Source: Prochlorococcus sp. AG-402-G22
GTDB lineage: Bacteria; Cyanobacteriota; Cyanobacteriia; PCC-6307; Cyanobiaceae
DNA: 64,000 bases
Assembly (NCBI GenBank): GCA_003217035.1
Contig: QCHV01000005.1
Location: forward strand, 1-64,000
Direction of reading: 5' to 3'
Shown here: positions 9,239-19,057 of the stretch, piece by piece
Numbering within the stretch: the first letter of the stretch is position 1
Layout: each line of letters starts with the position of its first letter
Notes under the pieces: generated by a model
The model's database searches: none
What the model saw: the letters and a program-made list of their open reading frames with translations, nothing else
Told to the model about the DNA's origin: nothing
Position numbers and translations under genes: made by a program

Positions 9239-10438
9239 CTATTTGATAAATTTATTAACTATAGAATCAACAATCCTTTCTGTACCTCCTCCAGTCCCAA
9301 GTCGTAATATCGCCTGCTCAGAACATTGCCTTTTAAGCTCTAAATCATCTTTACGTTGATATAAATCAAGAATCAAATTTGCTGTTTGATGATAAAAATT
9401 TCTTTTATTACCAAATTTTCTCGAAGCACAAAAAATTGTTGGCCCAAGCAATCTCCTCTGAGCCTCTGCAAAAGAAGGAGTGAACTGTGGCCCTCTACCA
9501 GGCAATTGAACAACTGGTTTAGACAAACCAATTGCTTGTTCTGCTGCTGTTCCTGCCATTGCCAGCAAGATATTGCTGCTTTGCAAAATAGGAGCAAAAG
9601 AGTGCCAATGAATATTAACACTGTAACCAGACTTAAATATTTGCAAAAGATCACTTTTAGTCGAGCTCTTTTCTATTTCCCAACCATATTTTAATAGCAG
9701 TAATGAAAGTTCATCTTTTGATAAAGAATCAACTAATGCTATATCAAAGCTAACGTTATTACTTGTGAATATTTCTTTTGAAAGAAAAGGAATTAAACGG
9801 AGTATTAACTCAAGATTATTATCCAATTCAGGCCTTCGACTTCCTGGCAAGATTCCTAATCTAAATGGAATTTTAGGAAGGTTTTTTTGACAACCGAAGA
9901 CAGGGTCCATAAAAGGATTGCCTAAAAATTTTATTGTTTTACGCAATTGATCAGTTAAATCATCTGCGGTTAATTGGTCACGACTATAAATCTCTCGAAA
10001 AGTAGGACTGGATAGACAAAACTTAGAAGGCCAAGGCAATCGTAATTTACCCTCATAATGACTTGAGTATGCAACTAAATAAACAACTGAAGGTTTACCA
10101 AGCAACCATGCAGCAAATATGGGTATAACATCGCCAACAATTAGGAAAAGATCGTATCTATTAGCAATAAAAAATAATCTAAAAATGCTACTAAATAAAT
10201 AAAGTAATTGTCCCTGAAATAATTCAGTCAAACGACCAATCAAACTTGTATATCCAATTCCACCTGTACTAAAGTCTCTATTTAAGCCATAATTTTTTAT
10301 CCCTTCTTTTTTATAAGGTCTACCTTTACCAACTAATGAAAGAGCATCAACTTTATGCCCCCTAGAAATTAATCCTTTTCCTAGTAAAGAACCTGACAAA
10401 TCCTCTCCATGCCCATTACTTATGATTAATACCTTCAT
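9239..10438 (-). CDS. Lipid-A-disaccharide synthase-related protein
   Basis: About 400 residues resembling the TIGR03492 family of cyanobacterial proteins related to LpxB-type glycosyltransferases. It begins MKVLIISNGHGEDLSG and contains GNPFMDPVFG, LGILPGSRRPE and AGTAAEQAIGLSKPVVQLPGRGPQFTPSFAEAQ-like blocks. I prefer the ATG at 10438 over the more distal start at 10486, which would overlap the TPR gene. The gap is then 5 bp, suggesting co-transcription. The sugar substrate is unknown. Confidence 0.75.
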   Translation of the reverse strand: MKVLIISNGHGEDLSGSLLGKGLISRGHKVDALSLVGKGRPYKKEGIKNYGLNRDFSTGGIGYTSLIGRLTELFQGQLLYLFSSIFRLFFIANRYDLFLIVGDVIPIFAAWLLGKPSVVYLVAYSSHYEGKLRLPWPSKFCLSSPTFREIYSRDQLTADDLTDQLRKTIKFLGNPFMDPVFGCQKNLPKIPFRLGILPGSRRPELDNNLELILRLIPFLSKEIFTSNNVSFDIALVDSLSKDELSLLLLKYGWEIEKSSTKSDLLQIFKSGYSVNIHWHSFAPILQSSNILLAMAGTAAEQAIGLSKPVVQLPGRGPQFTPSFAEAQRRLLGPTIFCASRKFGNKRNFYHQTANLILDLYQRKDDLELKRQCSEQAILRLGTGGGTERIVDSIVNKFIK

Positions 10439-10443
10439 AAAAA

Positions 10444-10863
10444 CTAAAAGCCTAACCACATTTTTATTTTCCTCAAAGAATCCCAATCAGGTTTTCTTTT
10501 TAAACCATCTTCTATAGAAATTTTTAATTCCTTTTCCACTTCAGGGACAACCAATAATGCCCTTTTTACATAATCAACATTATCTCTAACTCCTTTAGAG
10601 TTAGTCTCAAGCAAAGCAAGACTTAAATTAAGCCTTGCTTGTGGGTCCTGACTATTTAGTTTAACTGCAACACGAGCTGATCTAAGAGCCTCATCATTCA
10701 TATCGCAAAGCAATTGAAGCCATGCCAAACAAGTCCATCCTGCAGATTGATTAGGAGAAGCAGAAGTAATAATCTCAAAATCCTTTAAAACCTCACTGGC
10801 ATCAACTCCAGATTGGTATCTAGACATGGCTGATTCAAAAAGAGACTCTTGATTGCTCTCCAT
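10444..10863 (-). CDS. TPR-like protein
   Basis: 139-residue helical protein with tetratricopeptide-like repeats: the AGWTCLAWLQLLCDMNDEALRSARVAVKLNSQDPQARLNLSLAL block has the A/L/Y spacing of TPR helices. No signal peptide or membrane segment is seen. It lies directly upstream of the LpxB-like gene on the same strand and may be a partner or adaptor; that is inference from position only. Confidence 0.65.
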   Translation of the reverse strand: MESNQESLFESAMSRYQSGVDASEVLKDFEIITSASPNQSAGWTCLAWLQLLCDMNDEALRSARVAVKLNSQDPQARLNLSLALLETNSKGVRDNVDYVKRALLVVPEVEKELKISIEDGLKRKPDWDSLRKIKMWLGF

Positions 10864-10903
10864 TTATTTGTGATGAAAAATTTAAAAGGTCTTATAAATT
10901 ACT

Positions 10904-11296
10904 TCAAACTGCAAAAGAGCTTCCACAACCACATGTTTGTGTTGCATTTGGATTTGTAAAATTAAATCCTCCTCCAATTAATTCGTTGCTGAAATCTAAC
11001 TGCATTCCATAAATATACAAAAGGCTTTTGGGATCACAGACAACCTTAAAGGCAATATTTTCAGAGGTTTTGTACTCATATACCTCGTCAACATCTTGGA
11101 TATCATCGCTAGATACAAAATCCATTGTGTAACTCATTCCGCTACAACCACCAGAACGGACTCCAACACGCAGTAACTTACTCTCTCCTTGTTCTAAACA
11201 GAGCTTTGCCAATTGAGACATCGCCAGTTGAGTTATCAAAATGCCTTTGCCACCCTCAGCTGCTTGAGTTGAAGGTAATGATTGTGAACTGCTCAT
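10904..11296 (-). CDS. A-type iron-sulfur carrier (IscA/SufA family)
   Basis: Fe-S cluster assembly carrier of 130 residues with the three ligand cysteines C51 (SGGCSGMSY), C122 and C124 (CGCGSSF) and the NPNATQTCGCGSSF ending. ATG at 11296 is chosen over the TTG at 11305. The SufBCDS machine is encoded in the same window at 53.9-58.6 kb. It is divergent from crtQ. Confidence 0.9.
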   Translation of the reverse strand: MSSSQSLPSTQAAEGGKGILITQLAMSQLAKLCLEQGESKLLRVGVRSGGCSGMSYTMDFVSSDDIQDVDEVYEYKTSENIAFKVVCDPKSLLYIYGMQLDFSNELIGGGFNFTNPNATQTCGCGSSFAV

Positions 11297-11404
11297 GAAT
11301 TTCAATATGCCTTAAGGTCACTTTATTGAGAAACTTGATCTTTTGCCTTCTAGTAAATTGAACCTCTTATTAATAGAGTTATTAAGTCCCTTGATCAGAA
11401 GCAT

Positions 11405-12865
11405 GTGAAAGTTGCAATAGTTGGAGCTGGCCTTGCAGGTCTTACCGCAGCTGTTGATCTTGTGGATGCAGGTCATGAAGTTGATATCTATGAAGCCAGG
11501 CCTTTCATAGGAGGGAAAGTTGGAAGCTGGGAAGATCCCAAAGGGAACCATATAGAAATGGGACTACATGTATTTTTCTTTAATTATGCAAATCTTTTCG
11601 CATTAATGAAAAAGGTAGGAGCAATTGAGAATTTATTACCAAAAGAACATACCCATTTATTCGTCAATAAAGGTGGTGATGTCAAATCTTTAGATTTTCG
11701 CTTTGCTTTAGGTGCACCATTCAATGGACTTAAAGCATTCTTTACAACCGCTCAACTGAATTGGATAGATAAACTTCGAAATGCACTTGCCTTAGGGACT
11801 AGTCCAATTGTTAGAGGATTAGTCGACTATGAAGGTGCAATGAAAACAATCCGGGCTCTAGATTCAATCAGCTTTAAAAAATGGTTTGTCAATCATGGTG
11901 GCAGCCCTGAAAGCATTAGAAGAATGTGGGACCCAATTGCTTATGCCTTGGGATTTATAGATTGTGAATCAATCTCAGCTAGATGTATGTTGACTATCTT
12001 CATGATGTTTGCAGCAAAGACTGAGGCTTCGAAATTAAACCTTCTAAAAGGTTCACCTCACAAATGGCTTACAGGCCCAATTGTCAAATACATAGAAAAT
12101 AAAGGGGCAAGAATTCATCTTCGACATCGCGTAAAAGAAATACATTTTGAAAACCTTAATAAGCCAGAGATTACTGAAATCACACTAAATACTCCCTCAG
12201 GCGAAATTAATATTAAAGCTGATAAATATCTTGCAGCATGCGATGTCCCAGGGATACAAAAACTGATTCCTGAAGCATGGCTAAAATTTACACAATTCTC
12301 TGCAATCAACAAATTAGAAGCTGTTCCAGTCGCAACAGTGCAGCTACGTTATGACGGATGGGTTACCGAACTTAAAAGTAATTCAGATCGAATTAATTTA
12401 GAATCACCAAAAGGTCTTGATAATCTTTTATATACTGCAGATGCAGATTTTAGTTGTTTTGCAGATCTAGCAGTAACTAGTCCTGAAGATTACTATCGCG
12501 AAGGTCTGGGATCATTACTTCAATGTGTACTCACTCCAGGAGATCCATGGATAACTGCCTCTAATGAAAAAATTGTTCAGCATACTAATGAACAAGTTAA
12601 AGAACTTTTCCCTTCTTCTAAAAACCTGAAATTGATTTGGAGTAATGTTGTAAAGCTAGCAAAATCTCTTTATCGAGAATCCCCAGGTATGGAACCTTAT
12701 AGACCAGATCAAGCTACTCCAGTGAGCAATTTTTACTTGGCCGGTAGTTATACTCGTCAAGACTATATTGACTCTATGGAAGGTGCAACTATGAGTGGTC
12801 ACCTAGCTGCCTCAGCAATCCTTAAACAACAAATAAAACTAGAAAAAAATTCCTCGGTTTATTAA
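11405..12865 (+). CDS. crtQ: Zeta-carotene desaturase
   Basis: FAD-dependent desaturase converting zeta-carotene towards lycopene in carotenoid synthesis, membrane-associated, 486 residues. The dinucleotide motif [11 protein letters not shown] lies at the N-terminus (GxGxxG at 7-12), followed by [14 protein letters not shown]. The segment [16 protein letters not shown] and the C-terminal [23 protein letters not shown] are typical of plant/cyanobacterial Zds-type enzymes. It starts at GTG 11405, because the overlapping ATG at 11403 is closed at once by TGA. The START-like gene begins 1 bp after its stop. Confidence 0.92.
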   Translation: MKVAIVGAGLAGLTAAVDLVDAGHEVDIYEARPFIGGKVGSWEDPKGNHIEMGLHVFFFNYANLFALMKKVGAIENLLPKEHTHLFVNKGGDVKSLDFRFALGAPFNGLKAFFTTAQLNWIDKLRNALALGTSPIVRGLVDYEGAMKTIRALDSISFKKWFVNHGGSPESIRRMWDPIAYALGFIDCESISARCMLTIFMMFAAKTEASKLNLLKGSPHKWLTGPIVKYIENKGARIHLRHRVKEIHFENLNKPEITEITLNTPSGEINIKADKYLAACDVPGIQKLIPEAWLKFTQFSAINKLEAVPVATVQLRYDGWVTELKSNSDRINLESPKGLDNLLYTADADFSCFADLAVTSPEDYYREGLGSLLQCVLTPGDPWITASNEKIVQHTNEQVKELFPSSKNLKLIWSNVVKLAKSLYRESPGMEPYRPDQATPVSNFYLAGSYTRQDYIDSMEGATMSGHLAASAILKQQIKLEKNSSVY

Positions 12866-12866
12866 A

Positions 12867-13328
12867 ATGGGAAAATGGTTAGAACACACAATTACAACTG
12901 ATATAAATTCACCTGTTGAAGTTGTTTGGAATGTTTGGAGTGATCTTGATGCAATGCCTCTTTGGATGACATGGATAGAATCCGTTAAGACAATTGATGA
13001 TGAAACAAAAGTGCTTCCTGATCTTACTGAATGGACATTGGCTGCTAACGGATTTAGATTTAAATGGAAAGCTAAAATAAATCAGAGAATTGAAAAAGAA
13101 AACCTGCAATGGGAATCTATCGGGGGCTTACCTACTAAAGGTTGTGTAAATTTCCACCCCAAAAGCAACAATGAAACAATAGTCAAGTTAAAAATTTCCT
13201 ATGAGTTGCCAAAAATGATTGCCAGACTAATGGAGCAAAACTTACTAGGTAATCTAGTAACTAATGAACTGCAAACGAATTTAGATAATTTCAAGAATCT
13301 TGTTGAAAGTGGATACGGAAAGATTTAA
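12867..13328 (+). CDS. START-like (SRPBCC) cyclase/dehydrase family protein
   Basis: 153-residue protein with the opening of the polyketide cyclase/START-like fold: EHTITTDINSPVEVVWNVWSDLDAMPLWMTWIESV, then a beta-rich segment and a long C-terminal helix. The fold binds hydrophobic ligands. It abuts crtQ (1 bp apart), so a role linked to carotenoid handling is plausible but not shown. Confidence 0.7.
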   Translation: MGKWLEHTITTDINSPVEVVWNVWSDLDAMPLWMTWIESVKTIDDETKVLPDLTEWTLAANGFRFKWKAKINQRIEKENLQWESIGGLPTKGCVNFHPKSNNETIVKLKISYELPKMIARLMEQNLLGNLVTNELQTNLDNFKNLVESGYGKI

Positions 13329-13336
13329 TAAAAAAT

Positions 13337-14140
13337 TTAATCTAAAGTTGACTTAATGCAAGCGTCAATTAATCCTTGCAAATCATGCGGATCAGCTTCA
13401 TTATCCACCCTACCAAAATAATTTTTACAGCTTTTTGATGTCTGAGGACCTATGGATATAAATTTAACTTGTGAAAAATTTTCCTGCCATTCATCCCCAA
13501 AGTATTTACACAATAATTGGGCTGTATGTAGCACTATTTTACTACTTGTAAAAGCAATTAAATTAACCTCTTTATTCATAAATGCATTCAAAGTATCTGA
13601 AGGTATCTCATCTGGACATCTCGATTCATAAGCAGGTACTTGAACAACTGTGGAACCTGATTGAGAAAATGCATTAGTAAGTACTTCTCTTCCACCACTT
13701 TGCACTCTGGGAAATAATATTCTCAATCCCATTCCAGATATTGGAAAGTTTTCAATAAGACTTTCTGCCACAAATTTTGGAGGTATAAAATCAACACTTA
13801 CTCCAAGCTGCTCTAAGCATTGAGCTGTTTTTTTCCCAACTGCTGCAATTTTCAAACCTCTAGGCTTTGCCGCTAATGAAGTTCCAGCAAGTATTAATCT
13901 CGCGTTTACTGCCTCAACACCATTAATACTAGAAAAAATTATCCAATGAAAATTATTAAGATCACTTAAGGCATCATCTAAAGGGCGCCAATCATCTGGA
14001 GGTCCAATTACAAGAGCTGGCAATTCAAATATTTCTGCACCAATAGCTTCAAAAGCGTTTCGAGCTTCTATTTGTTGGTTTTGTGACCTTGTTATAACAA
14101 TGGTTTTACCACTCAAAGGATAATAATGATCAGTTTTCAT
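13337..14140 (-). CDS. hemD: Uroporphyrinogen-III synthase
   Basis: Cyclises hydroxymethylbilane to uroporphyrinogen III in haem, chlorophyll and cobalamin synthesis; 267 residues. HemD sequences diverge, but the sequence shows GKTIVITRSQNQ, FHWIIFSSINGVEAVNAR, KIAAVGKKTAQCLEQLGV, RILFPRVQSGGREVL, VQVPAYESR, LIAFTSSKIVLHTA and SIGPQTSKSCKNY, all in family order. It is convergent with the START-like gene and 16 bp downstream of the glycosidase stop. Confidence 0.88.
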   Translation of the reverse strand: MKTDHYYPLSGKTIVITRSQNQQIEARNAFEAIGAEIFELPALVIGPPDDWRPLDDALSDLNNFHWIIFSSINGVEAVNARLILAGTSLAAKPRGLKIAAVGKKTAQCLEQLGVSVDFIPPKFVAESLIENFPISGMGLRILFPRVQSGGREVLTNAFSQSGSTVVQVPAYESRCPDEIPSDTLNAFMNKEVNLIAFTSSKIVLHTAQLLCKYFGDEWQENFSQVKFISIGPQTSKSCKNYFGRVDNEADPHDLQGLIDACIKSTLD

Positions 14141-14156
14141 AGCTATGATTTGACGG

Positions 14157-15806
14157 TCAATTTATAAATTCGAATTGAGATTGGGAAAGAAATTCTTCAC
14201 TTTCTATACTACTTCCGAACAATATCTCTAAAATCTTTTTCTGAGCTAAAGGCATTTGAGCTGGACAAAAAGCCGCAGGTATTGAAGGTTCTAAAATTGC
14301 ACTCAATTCATTCCAAAAATAAGAGCTCCCATAAACAATCAAAGCGGCAAGGCGTTTGTTTTGCTGGAGTTGCTTTACTGCTTGAATCCAAGGTTCTCTT
14401 AAAGCGGCATCTCCTTTAAAAGGATTTCCTCTAACAAAGAGCTGTAGCAAAAAAGATCCATCCCCAAATCTATCTAAAGCCAAAGGTTCATCAGAATTAT
14501 TTTGCCAAGGTGAAACTCCTAAAGAATGAGTAATGAAGTTAATACATCCCAATTCATGAGGAATATTCAAAGCGGGAGAAGAACGGTTGACAATAGAATT
14601 AGCATGGAAATCATCTACTCTAATTAAATTAATTAAACGAGAGAAGCGACTAATATCAATATTATTTCTACATTCTAATGATATGTCGATTAATTTCCTT
14701 GACAAACAACTAATTTCCTTTTCTTGAGATGCTTGATCATAAGGATTATGAGATTTTCGAGCAATGCTATCAGTTGAATTATCTAAATGTTTAAGAGCTT
14801 TATTCCTTCGTTCTAAAGACTCTTCTAATCTTCGAATAGAAACTCGTCCAGAAATTAGCAAATCAACAATTGAATCTATTGCCTCATGGGCATCTTCAGG
14901 CATAAGAATTAAATCTGCTCCCGCTTCAAAAGCCATTGAAGAGGAGTTGATACTTTTATAATTCTTTGTTATTGCTTGCATGACCAAAGCATCAGTGATA
15001 ATTAATCCTTGAAAACCTATTTCCTCTCTTAATAAGTGTGTTAAAACCTTCTTTGAAAAAGTTACTGGATAAATGGGGTCAATCTTTTTTAGAAATAAAT
15101 GAGCTGACATTACACTGCTGACATTATCTTTAATTAAGGCCTTAAAAGGAATAAGTTCTCTATCTTTTAACTGGGGTAAATCATTATTTAAAACAGGTAA
15201 TTCCAAATGAGAATCAACACTTGTGTCTCCATGACCCGGAAAATGTTTAGCACAACCCAAAACCCCTTGATTAGTCAATCCTCTAAGAAAAGCTGAAGTC
15301 AATTCTTTAACAGCATTAGGGCTCTCACTCCATGACCTCATATTGATTACTGGGTTTAGAGGATTAGTATTTACATCGCAAACTGGAGCTAGGACCCAAT
15401 TCAAACCACACTGACGGGCCTCTCTTCCTATAGAGACTCCATATTCCTCAGCCAGTTTCAAGGCCTCTTCTGAATCTTTCTGATAAGCCATACCTAAAGC
15501 CATGGGAGGAGGTAACCAGGAGCCTCCTTGGAAACGCTGCCCAACTCCTTCCTCTACATCAGCACATAAAAAGATCGGTTGGCTTGACCAACTCTTTAAT
15601 TGGGCGCAACGATGCTGAATTTCATCAAATGTTCCCCCATGGAGGATGACACCTCCTACACCATCTTCTAAAAGTTTTTGTAATTGATAGTTAGGCAACT
15701 CCCATTGAGGATATTCTCTAAGTGAATCCAAGTTATGACCACTAGCTCGTATCACTAATAATTTTGCAACTTGTCTCCGAAGTGTTTGTTTCTCTTTTGA
15801 AGTCAA
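14157..15806 (-). CDS. Glycoside hydrolase family 3, NagZ-like
   Basis: 549-residue GH3 protein. The catalytic barrel includes ADVEEGVGQRF, the KHFPGHGDTSVDSH signature of beta-N-acetylhexosaminidases (catalytic His loop) and IITDALVMQAI with the nucleophile Asp. A second, less conserved C-terminal domain of about 200 residues makes it longer than classical NagZ. It probably acts on peptidoglycan muropeptides; anmK in this window would process the anhydro-MurNAc released. It starts at TTG 15806, 5 bp after rbfA. Confidence 0.82.
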   Translation of the reverse strand: MTSKEKQTLRRQVAKLLVIRASGHNLDSLREYPQWELPNYQLQKLLEDGVGGVILHGGTFDEIQHRCAQLKSWSSQPIFLCADVEEGVGQRFQGGSWLPPPMALGMAYQKDSEEALKLAEEYGVSIGREARQCGLNWVLAPVCDVNTNPLNPVINMRSWSESPNAVKELTSAFLRGLTNQGVLGCAKHFPGHGDTSVDSHLELPVLNNDLPQLKDRELIPFKALIKDNVSSVMSAHLFLKKIDPIYPVTFSKKVLTHLLREEIGFQGLIITDALVMQAITKNYKSINSSSMAFEAGADLILMPEDAHEAIDSIVDLLISGRVSIRRLEESLERRNKALKHLDNSTDSIARKSHNPYDQASQEKEISCLSRKLIDISLECRNNIDISRFSRLINLIRVDDFHANSIVNRSSPALNIPHELGCINFITHSLGVSPWQNNSDEPLALDRFGDGSFLLQLFVRGNPFKGDAALREPWIQAVKQLQQNKRLAALIVYGSSYFWNELSAILEPSIPAAFCPAQMPLAQKKILEILFGSSIESEEFLSQSQFEFIN

Positions 15807-15811
15807 AGCCC

Positions 15812-16201
15812 TTATTCCAACTCCGGATGTAATTCATCTTTATTGTTTCTTTCTTCTTCTAAACGTCCTAAAAGGTTCAATAAAGAAGTCCCTTTTTCCA
15901 TTCCCTTATCTAGTCGAAAAGTCAATTCAGGTGCTCTTCTCATTTGCAATCTTCGTCCCAACTGTCCTCTCAGAAAACCACTAGCTGCTTGAAGACCTTC
16001 CAAAACTTCATCTCTATTAATTTCTTGACCAAAGATACTTATGAAAATTCTGCAATGTTGTAAATCTCCAGAAAGATCTACCTCGGTAATTGAAACCATA
16101 CTTGAATTCACTCGCGAATCCTTTATCCCTGTCATCAAGAGATGACTCATTTCTTTGCGGATGAGTGCTGATACTTTCTCAATTCGGCGACTTTGAGCCA
16201 T
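15812..16201 (-). CDS. rbfA: Ribosome-binding factor A
   Basis: Assists maturation of the 30S subunit (5' end of 16S rRNA). 129 residues with the typical opening [18 protein letters not shown], a [23 protein letters not shown] block and the final [17 protein letters not shown]. It is 2 bp from the upstream DUF751 gene and 5 bp from the glycosidase gene, so the three form a likely operon. Confidence 0.92.
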   Translation of the reverse strand: MAQSRRIEKVSALIRKEMSHLLMTGIKDSRVNSSMVSITEVDLSGDLQHCRIFISIFGQEINRDEVLEGLQAASGFLRGQLGRRLQMRRAPELTFRLDKGMEKGTSLLNLLGRLEEERNNKDELHPELE

Positions 16202-16203
16202 AA

Positions 16204-16410
16204 CTAAATCATTGAGCTAGGAAGAACCATTGCTTTAACTACAAAGTAGAAAGTGACTATCGCACTAATCAAGGCACCTATTAGCGATATTGCGGTAATA
16301 GGATTTTTACTTCTCTGTATTAAGGGGTCAAGAAACGATGCAAAAACTCCAAGGACGATCGTGATGAGATATTTGGGATATCTGAAAACATTTGAAAAAA
16401 ACTCGCCCAT
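16204..16410 (-). CDS. DUF751 / Ycf33-like small membrane protein
   Basis: 68 residues from the preferred ATG at 16410 ([15 protein letters not shown]), with two predicted membrane helices. The opening and the [17 protein letters not shown] segment match the cyanobacterial and plastid DUF751/Ycf33 family of unknown function. An upstream in-frame start at 16431 would add seven residues. It is the first gene of a probable operon with rbfA. Confidence 0.7.
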   Translation of the reverse strand: MGEFFSNVFRYPKYLITIVLGVFASFLDPLIQRSKNPITAISLIGALISAIVTFYFVVKAMVLPSSMI

Positions 16411-16469
16411 TTGATTCACTATTACATACATTTAATAGCTACTCCGCACACCTTTGAGTGCAAAGTTTC

Positions 16470-17198
16470 ATGTTGGAACTATATCAATTTCGTCATTCAG
16501 CGTTTTGCCTTAAGACCAGAATGGCTTTACAAGCAAAAAGACTTAGCTACAGAGTTGTTGAAGTGATGCCTGGAATAGGGCAATTAAAAATCTTTAGGCT
16601 TTCTGGTCAGAAACAAGTACCAGTAATGGTTGACGGGGAAAATGTAATCGCTGATTCAAGTGAAATTATTGAATACCTTGAAGAACAAAAACCTGGTCTT
16701 AAGCTTCTGCCTGATAATCCTCAAGAAGCATTACAAGCACACCTAATAGAAGACTGGGCAGATACAACTTTTGCAAAATCCACTCAAAAAGCCCTTTTGA
16801 GAGAGGCAACAATCAATCCTGAATTAAGAGTGGCGCTATTACCAGAAGAAACCCCCTCATCTCTAAAACAACTTGCTAATAGAATCCCTTCATTAGATAT
16901 GTTAAGTGAACTTTCAAACTTGATTGGTCATGAAGAAGGTTCTTCGATAATGAAAAATTTAGAAAAATTATCCCTATTAATTGACAAAAAACAATGGTTA
17001 GTTGGAGATTCAATTAGCATTGCAGACCTTGCAGTAGCTGCACAATTATCACTTCTAAAATTTCCAACATCTTCAGGTAAAGAAATAGCTGGTAAAGGAT
17101 GCAAAGGATTTAGTGACAATCCTAAGTTTGATAATCTTTTTATTTGGAGAGATAAACTAGAACTCTTTCTAATGGAAGCATCAAACTACAATGATTAA
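16470..17198 (+). CDS. Glutathione S-transferase-like protein
   Basis: 242 residues. The N-terminal thioredoxin-like GST domain has LELYQFRHSAFCLKTRMAL (Cys13 where GST-type active residues lie), KQVPVMVDGENVIADSSEIIEYLEE with the cis-Pro and the SS glutathione-binding turn. A helical C-terminal domain contains WLVGDSISIADLAVAAQL, the GST N-capping box. ATG 16470 is preferred over the GTG at 16458. It is divergent from the DUF751 operon. Confidence 0.8.
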   Translation: MLELYQFRHSAFCLKTRMALQAKRLSYRVVEVMPGIGQLKIFRLSGQKQVPVMVDGENVIADSSEIIEYLEEQKPGLKLLPDNPQEALQAHLIEDWADTTFAKSTQKALLREATINPELRVALLPEETPSSLKQLANRIPSLDMLSELSNLIGHEEGSSIMKNLEKLSLLIDKKQWLVGDSISIADLAVAAQLSLLKFPTSSGKEIAGKGCKGFSDNPKFDNLFIWRDKLELFLMEASNYND

Positions 17199-17300
17199 TT
17201 ACCATAAAACATTATCATCTTCTAAAAGATATAAATAAATAGAATATTGTTTTAACCTCAACTCATATAAAGCGATCAAAAAAAGTTCCTAAAGCCTCTT

Positions 17301-17564
17301 ATGTCAGACCCACTTATCCGTTCTTGCTCAAACTACGTAGTGCTAGAACCCGGGAAAGAGGAGAAGATTCTCACAAAAGATGAAACCCTAGATTGGCTTG
17401 AAAATTGGTTAGGCCAACTAGAAGAACTACCTAAAGATCTAGTAAATCAAGTTTCAAACAAAGCTGCTGCCATAAGATTATTAGATACAGCATGTGATCT
17501 AGAAATTAAACTTGGTTTTACTATTCAATGGTTTGCTGTCCGCTTGAGTTCAGATTCTTATTAA
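17301..17564 (+). CDS. CRR7-like conserved cyanobacterial protein
   Basis: 87-residue soluble protein. The pattern YVVLEPGKEEKILT, ending CDLEIKLGFTIQWFAVRL, resembles the CHLORORESPIRATORY REDUCTION 7 family, which in plants is needed for NDH complex accumulation. This assignment is from memory of the family pattern and is tentative. The 3' end overlaps the convergent aroK gene by 44 bp. Confidence 0.55.
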   Translation: MSDPLIRSCSNYVVLEPGKEEKILTKDETLDWLENWLGQLEELPKDLVNQVSNKAAAIRLLDTACDLEIKLGFTIQWFAVRLSSDSY

Positions 17565-18111
17565 GCATTGATCTCAAATTTGCCAATATTTGCAGGGCTA
17601 CTTCCTCAGAAGACTCTTGATCTATCGTTATTCGCAAATCTGCCTCAAGATATAAATCACGACGCTTTAGTAATAAAGAATCAAAGTTTTCAATCAAATT
17701 ATTTTCTAACAATGGCCTTGAAGTTTGATCTGATTGCAATCGTTCTAAAATTATTTGCCTGCTTACATCAAGCCAAATAACTACCCCTTGATGCAATATT
17801 CCCCAATTTTCAGGTCTTATTACTACACCACCACCAGTCGCTACTACCAAAGAATGTCTCTTGCCAATTTCTTTTAAAACCTGCGTTTCTAAATCTCTAA
17901 AAACAACCTCGCCTTCAGCTTCAAAAATTTCAGGAATAGATCTTTTTGCAACGTGCTCAATAATTTGATCAACATCAACAAAGCTATAAGAAAGGTTCTT
18001 TGCAAGAAAAGGTCCGGCACTGCTTTTCCCAGAACCCATCATTCCCACAAGATAGAGATTACGGCCTCCCAACTTATTAGCTAGTAAATTAAAACCAGAT
18101 AAATCATTCAT
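17521..18111 (-). CDS. aroK: Shikimate kinase
   Basis: Phosphorylates shikimate in aromatic amino acid synthesis. From ATG 18111 it is 196 residues with P-loop GMMGSGKS (23-30), the DVDQIIE shikimate site, FRDLETQVL, VVATGGGVV and the RPLL lid Arg. A TTG start at 18129 would add six residues. It overlaps the CRR7-like gene tail to tail and diverges from the PTPS gene. Confidence 0.92.
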   Translation of the reverse strand: MNDLSGFNLLANKLGGRNLYLVGMMGSGKSSAGPFLAKNLSYSFVDVDQIIEHVAKRSIPEIFEAEGEVVFRDLETQVLKEIGKRHSLVVATGGGVVIRPENWGILHQGVVIWLDVSRQIILERLQSDQTSRPLLENNLIENFDSLLLKRRDLYLEADLRITIDQESSEEVALQILANLRSMLNKNLNSSGQQTIE

Positions 18112-18163
18112 AACTACATAAAGGGTCAAAATTATTTAAAATAGTTTTTGATCTGAACCAACT

Positions 18164-19057
18164 ATGACTGAAATCAGATCTCACAAGAATCATGGAGAAG
18201 GGAGGACCTGTGTAATTACACGCAGGGCTTGTTTTAGTGCAAGTCATTACTATTCCTTACCCGAATTATCTGCTGATGACAATGCTTTGTTATTTGGAAA
18301 TTGTTCCATTGCTCCAGGCCACGGCCATAATTATGAGTTAATTGTCTCAATGGCAGGAGAGTTAAATAAAGATGGCATGGTGTTAAATCTTTCTGAAGTC
18401 AAACATGCAATCAAAGAAGAAGTCACTAGCAAACTGGATTTTCGTTGCCTAAACGAAACTTGGCCAGAGTTTGATATGTCTAAATCCACTAGCTATTTAC
18501 CAACCACAGAAGCTCTGGCAAGATCAATATGGGAAAGACTAAAGGATCATCTTCCAATAGTTTGTCTAAAACTTTATGAACAACAAAACCTTTGGGCGGA
18601 GTACATTGGAGATGATATGGACGCTTACCTAACTATCCAGAAACATTTTGCAGCCGCACATAGGCTTGCTCGGGAAGAGCTTTCCCCAAATGAGAATGAT
18701 GATATTTACGGGAAATGTGCTAGACCTCATGGGCATGGGCACAACTACCTTGTTGACATAACTGTAAAAGGTTCAATTAATAAGAGAACAGGAATGATAT
18801 GCGATCTTTCAAAATTGCAGGAAATAGTTGAAAATTTAGTGATAGAGCCTTTTGACCATACCTTCTTAAATAAAGATATCCCTTATTTTGCCAATTGTGT
18901 TCCTACAGCTGAGAATATCGCCCTTCATATCTCTGACCTTTTAGTTGAGCCAATTAATAGTCTAGGAGCAAGTCTTCATAAAATAAGGCTTCAAGAAAGT
19001 CCTAATAATGCTGCAGAAATATATATTGAGAAAACTGATATTAAAAGCACCAAGTAG
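18164..19057 (+). CDS. Double-domain 6-pyruvoyltetrahydropterin synthase-like protein
   Basis: 297 residues made of two tandem PTPS/QueD folds. Domain 1 has zinc ligands H28 (FSASH), H53 and H55 (GHGHNY) and candidate catalytic C47. Domain 2 repeats this with FAAAH and KCARPHGHGHNY. Both carry the C-x5-HGHNY spacing of PTPS-II (biopterin-type) rather than the CxxxHGH of QueD. The catalytic Asp-His pair is kept in domain 2 (FDHTFLN) but reads LDFRCLN in domain 1, so domain 1 may be inactive or altered. The next gene, a RibD-C reductase, overlaps its end. Confidence 0.82.
   Translation: MTEIRSHKNHGEGRTCVITRRACFSASHYYSLPELSADDNALLFGNCSIAPGHGHNYELIVSMAGELNKDGMVLNLSEVKHAIKEEVTSKLDFRCLNETWPEFDMSKSTSYLPTTEALARSIWERLKDHLPIVCLKLYEQQNLWAEYIGDDMDAYLTIQKHFAAAHRLAREELSPNENDDIYGKCARPHGHGHNYLVDITVKGSINKRTGMICDLSKLQEIVENLVIEPFDHTFLNKDIPYFANCVPTAENIALHISDLLVEPINSLGASLHKIRLQESPNNAAEIYIEKTDIKSTK

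Noticed and set aside
10439-10486. Upstream start for the LpxB-like protein
   Set aside because: It would overlap the TPR gene and add 16 residues before the conserved MKVLIISNGHGED start.
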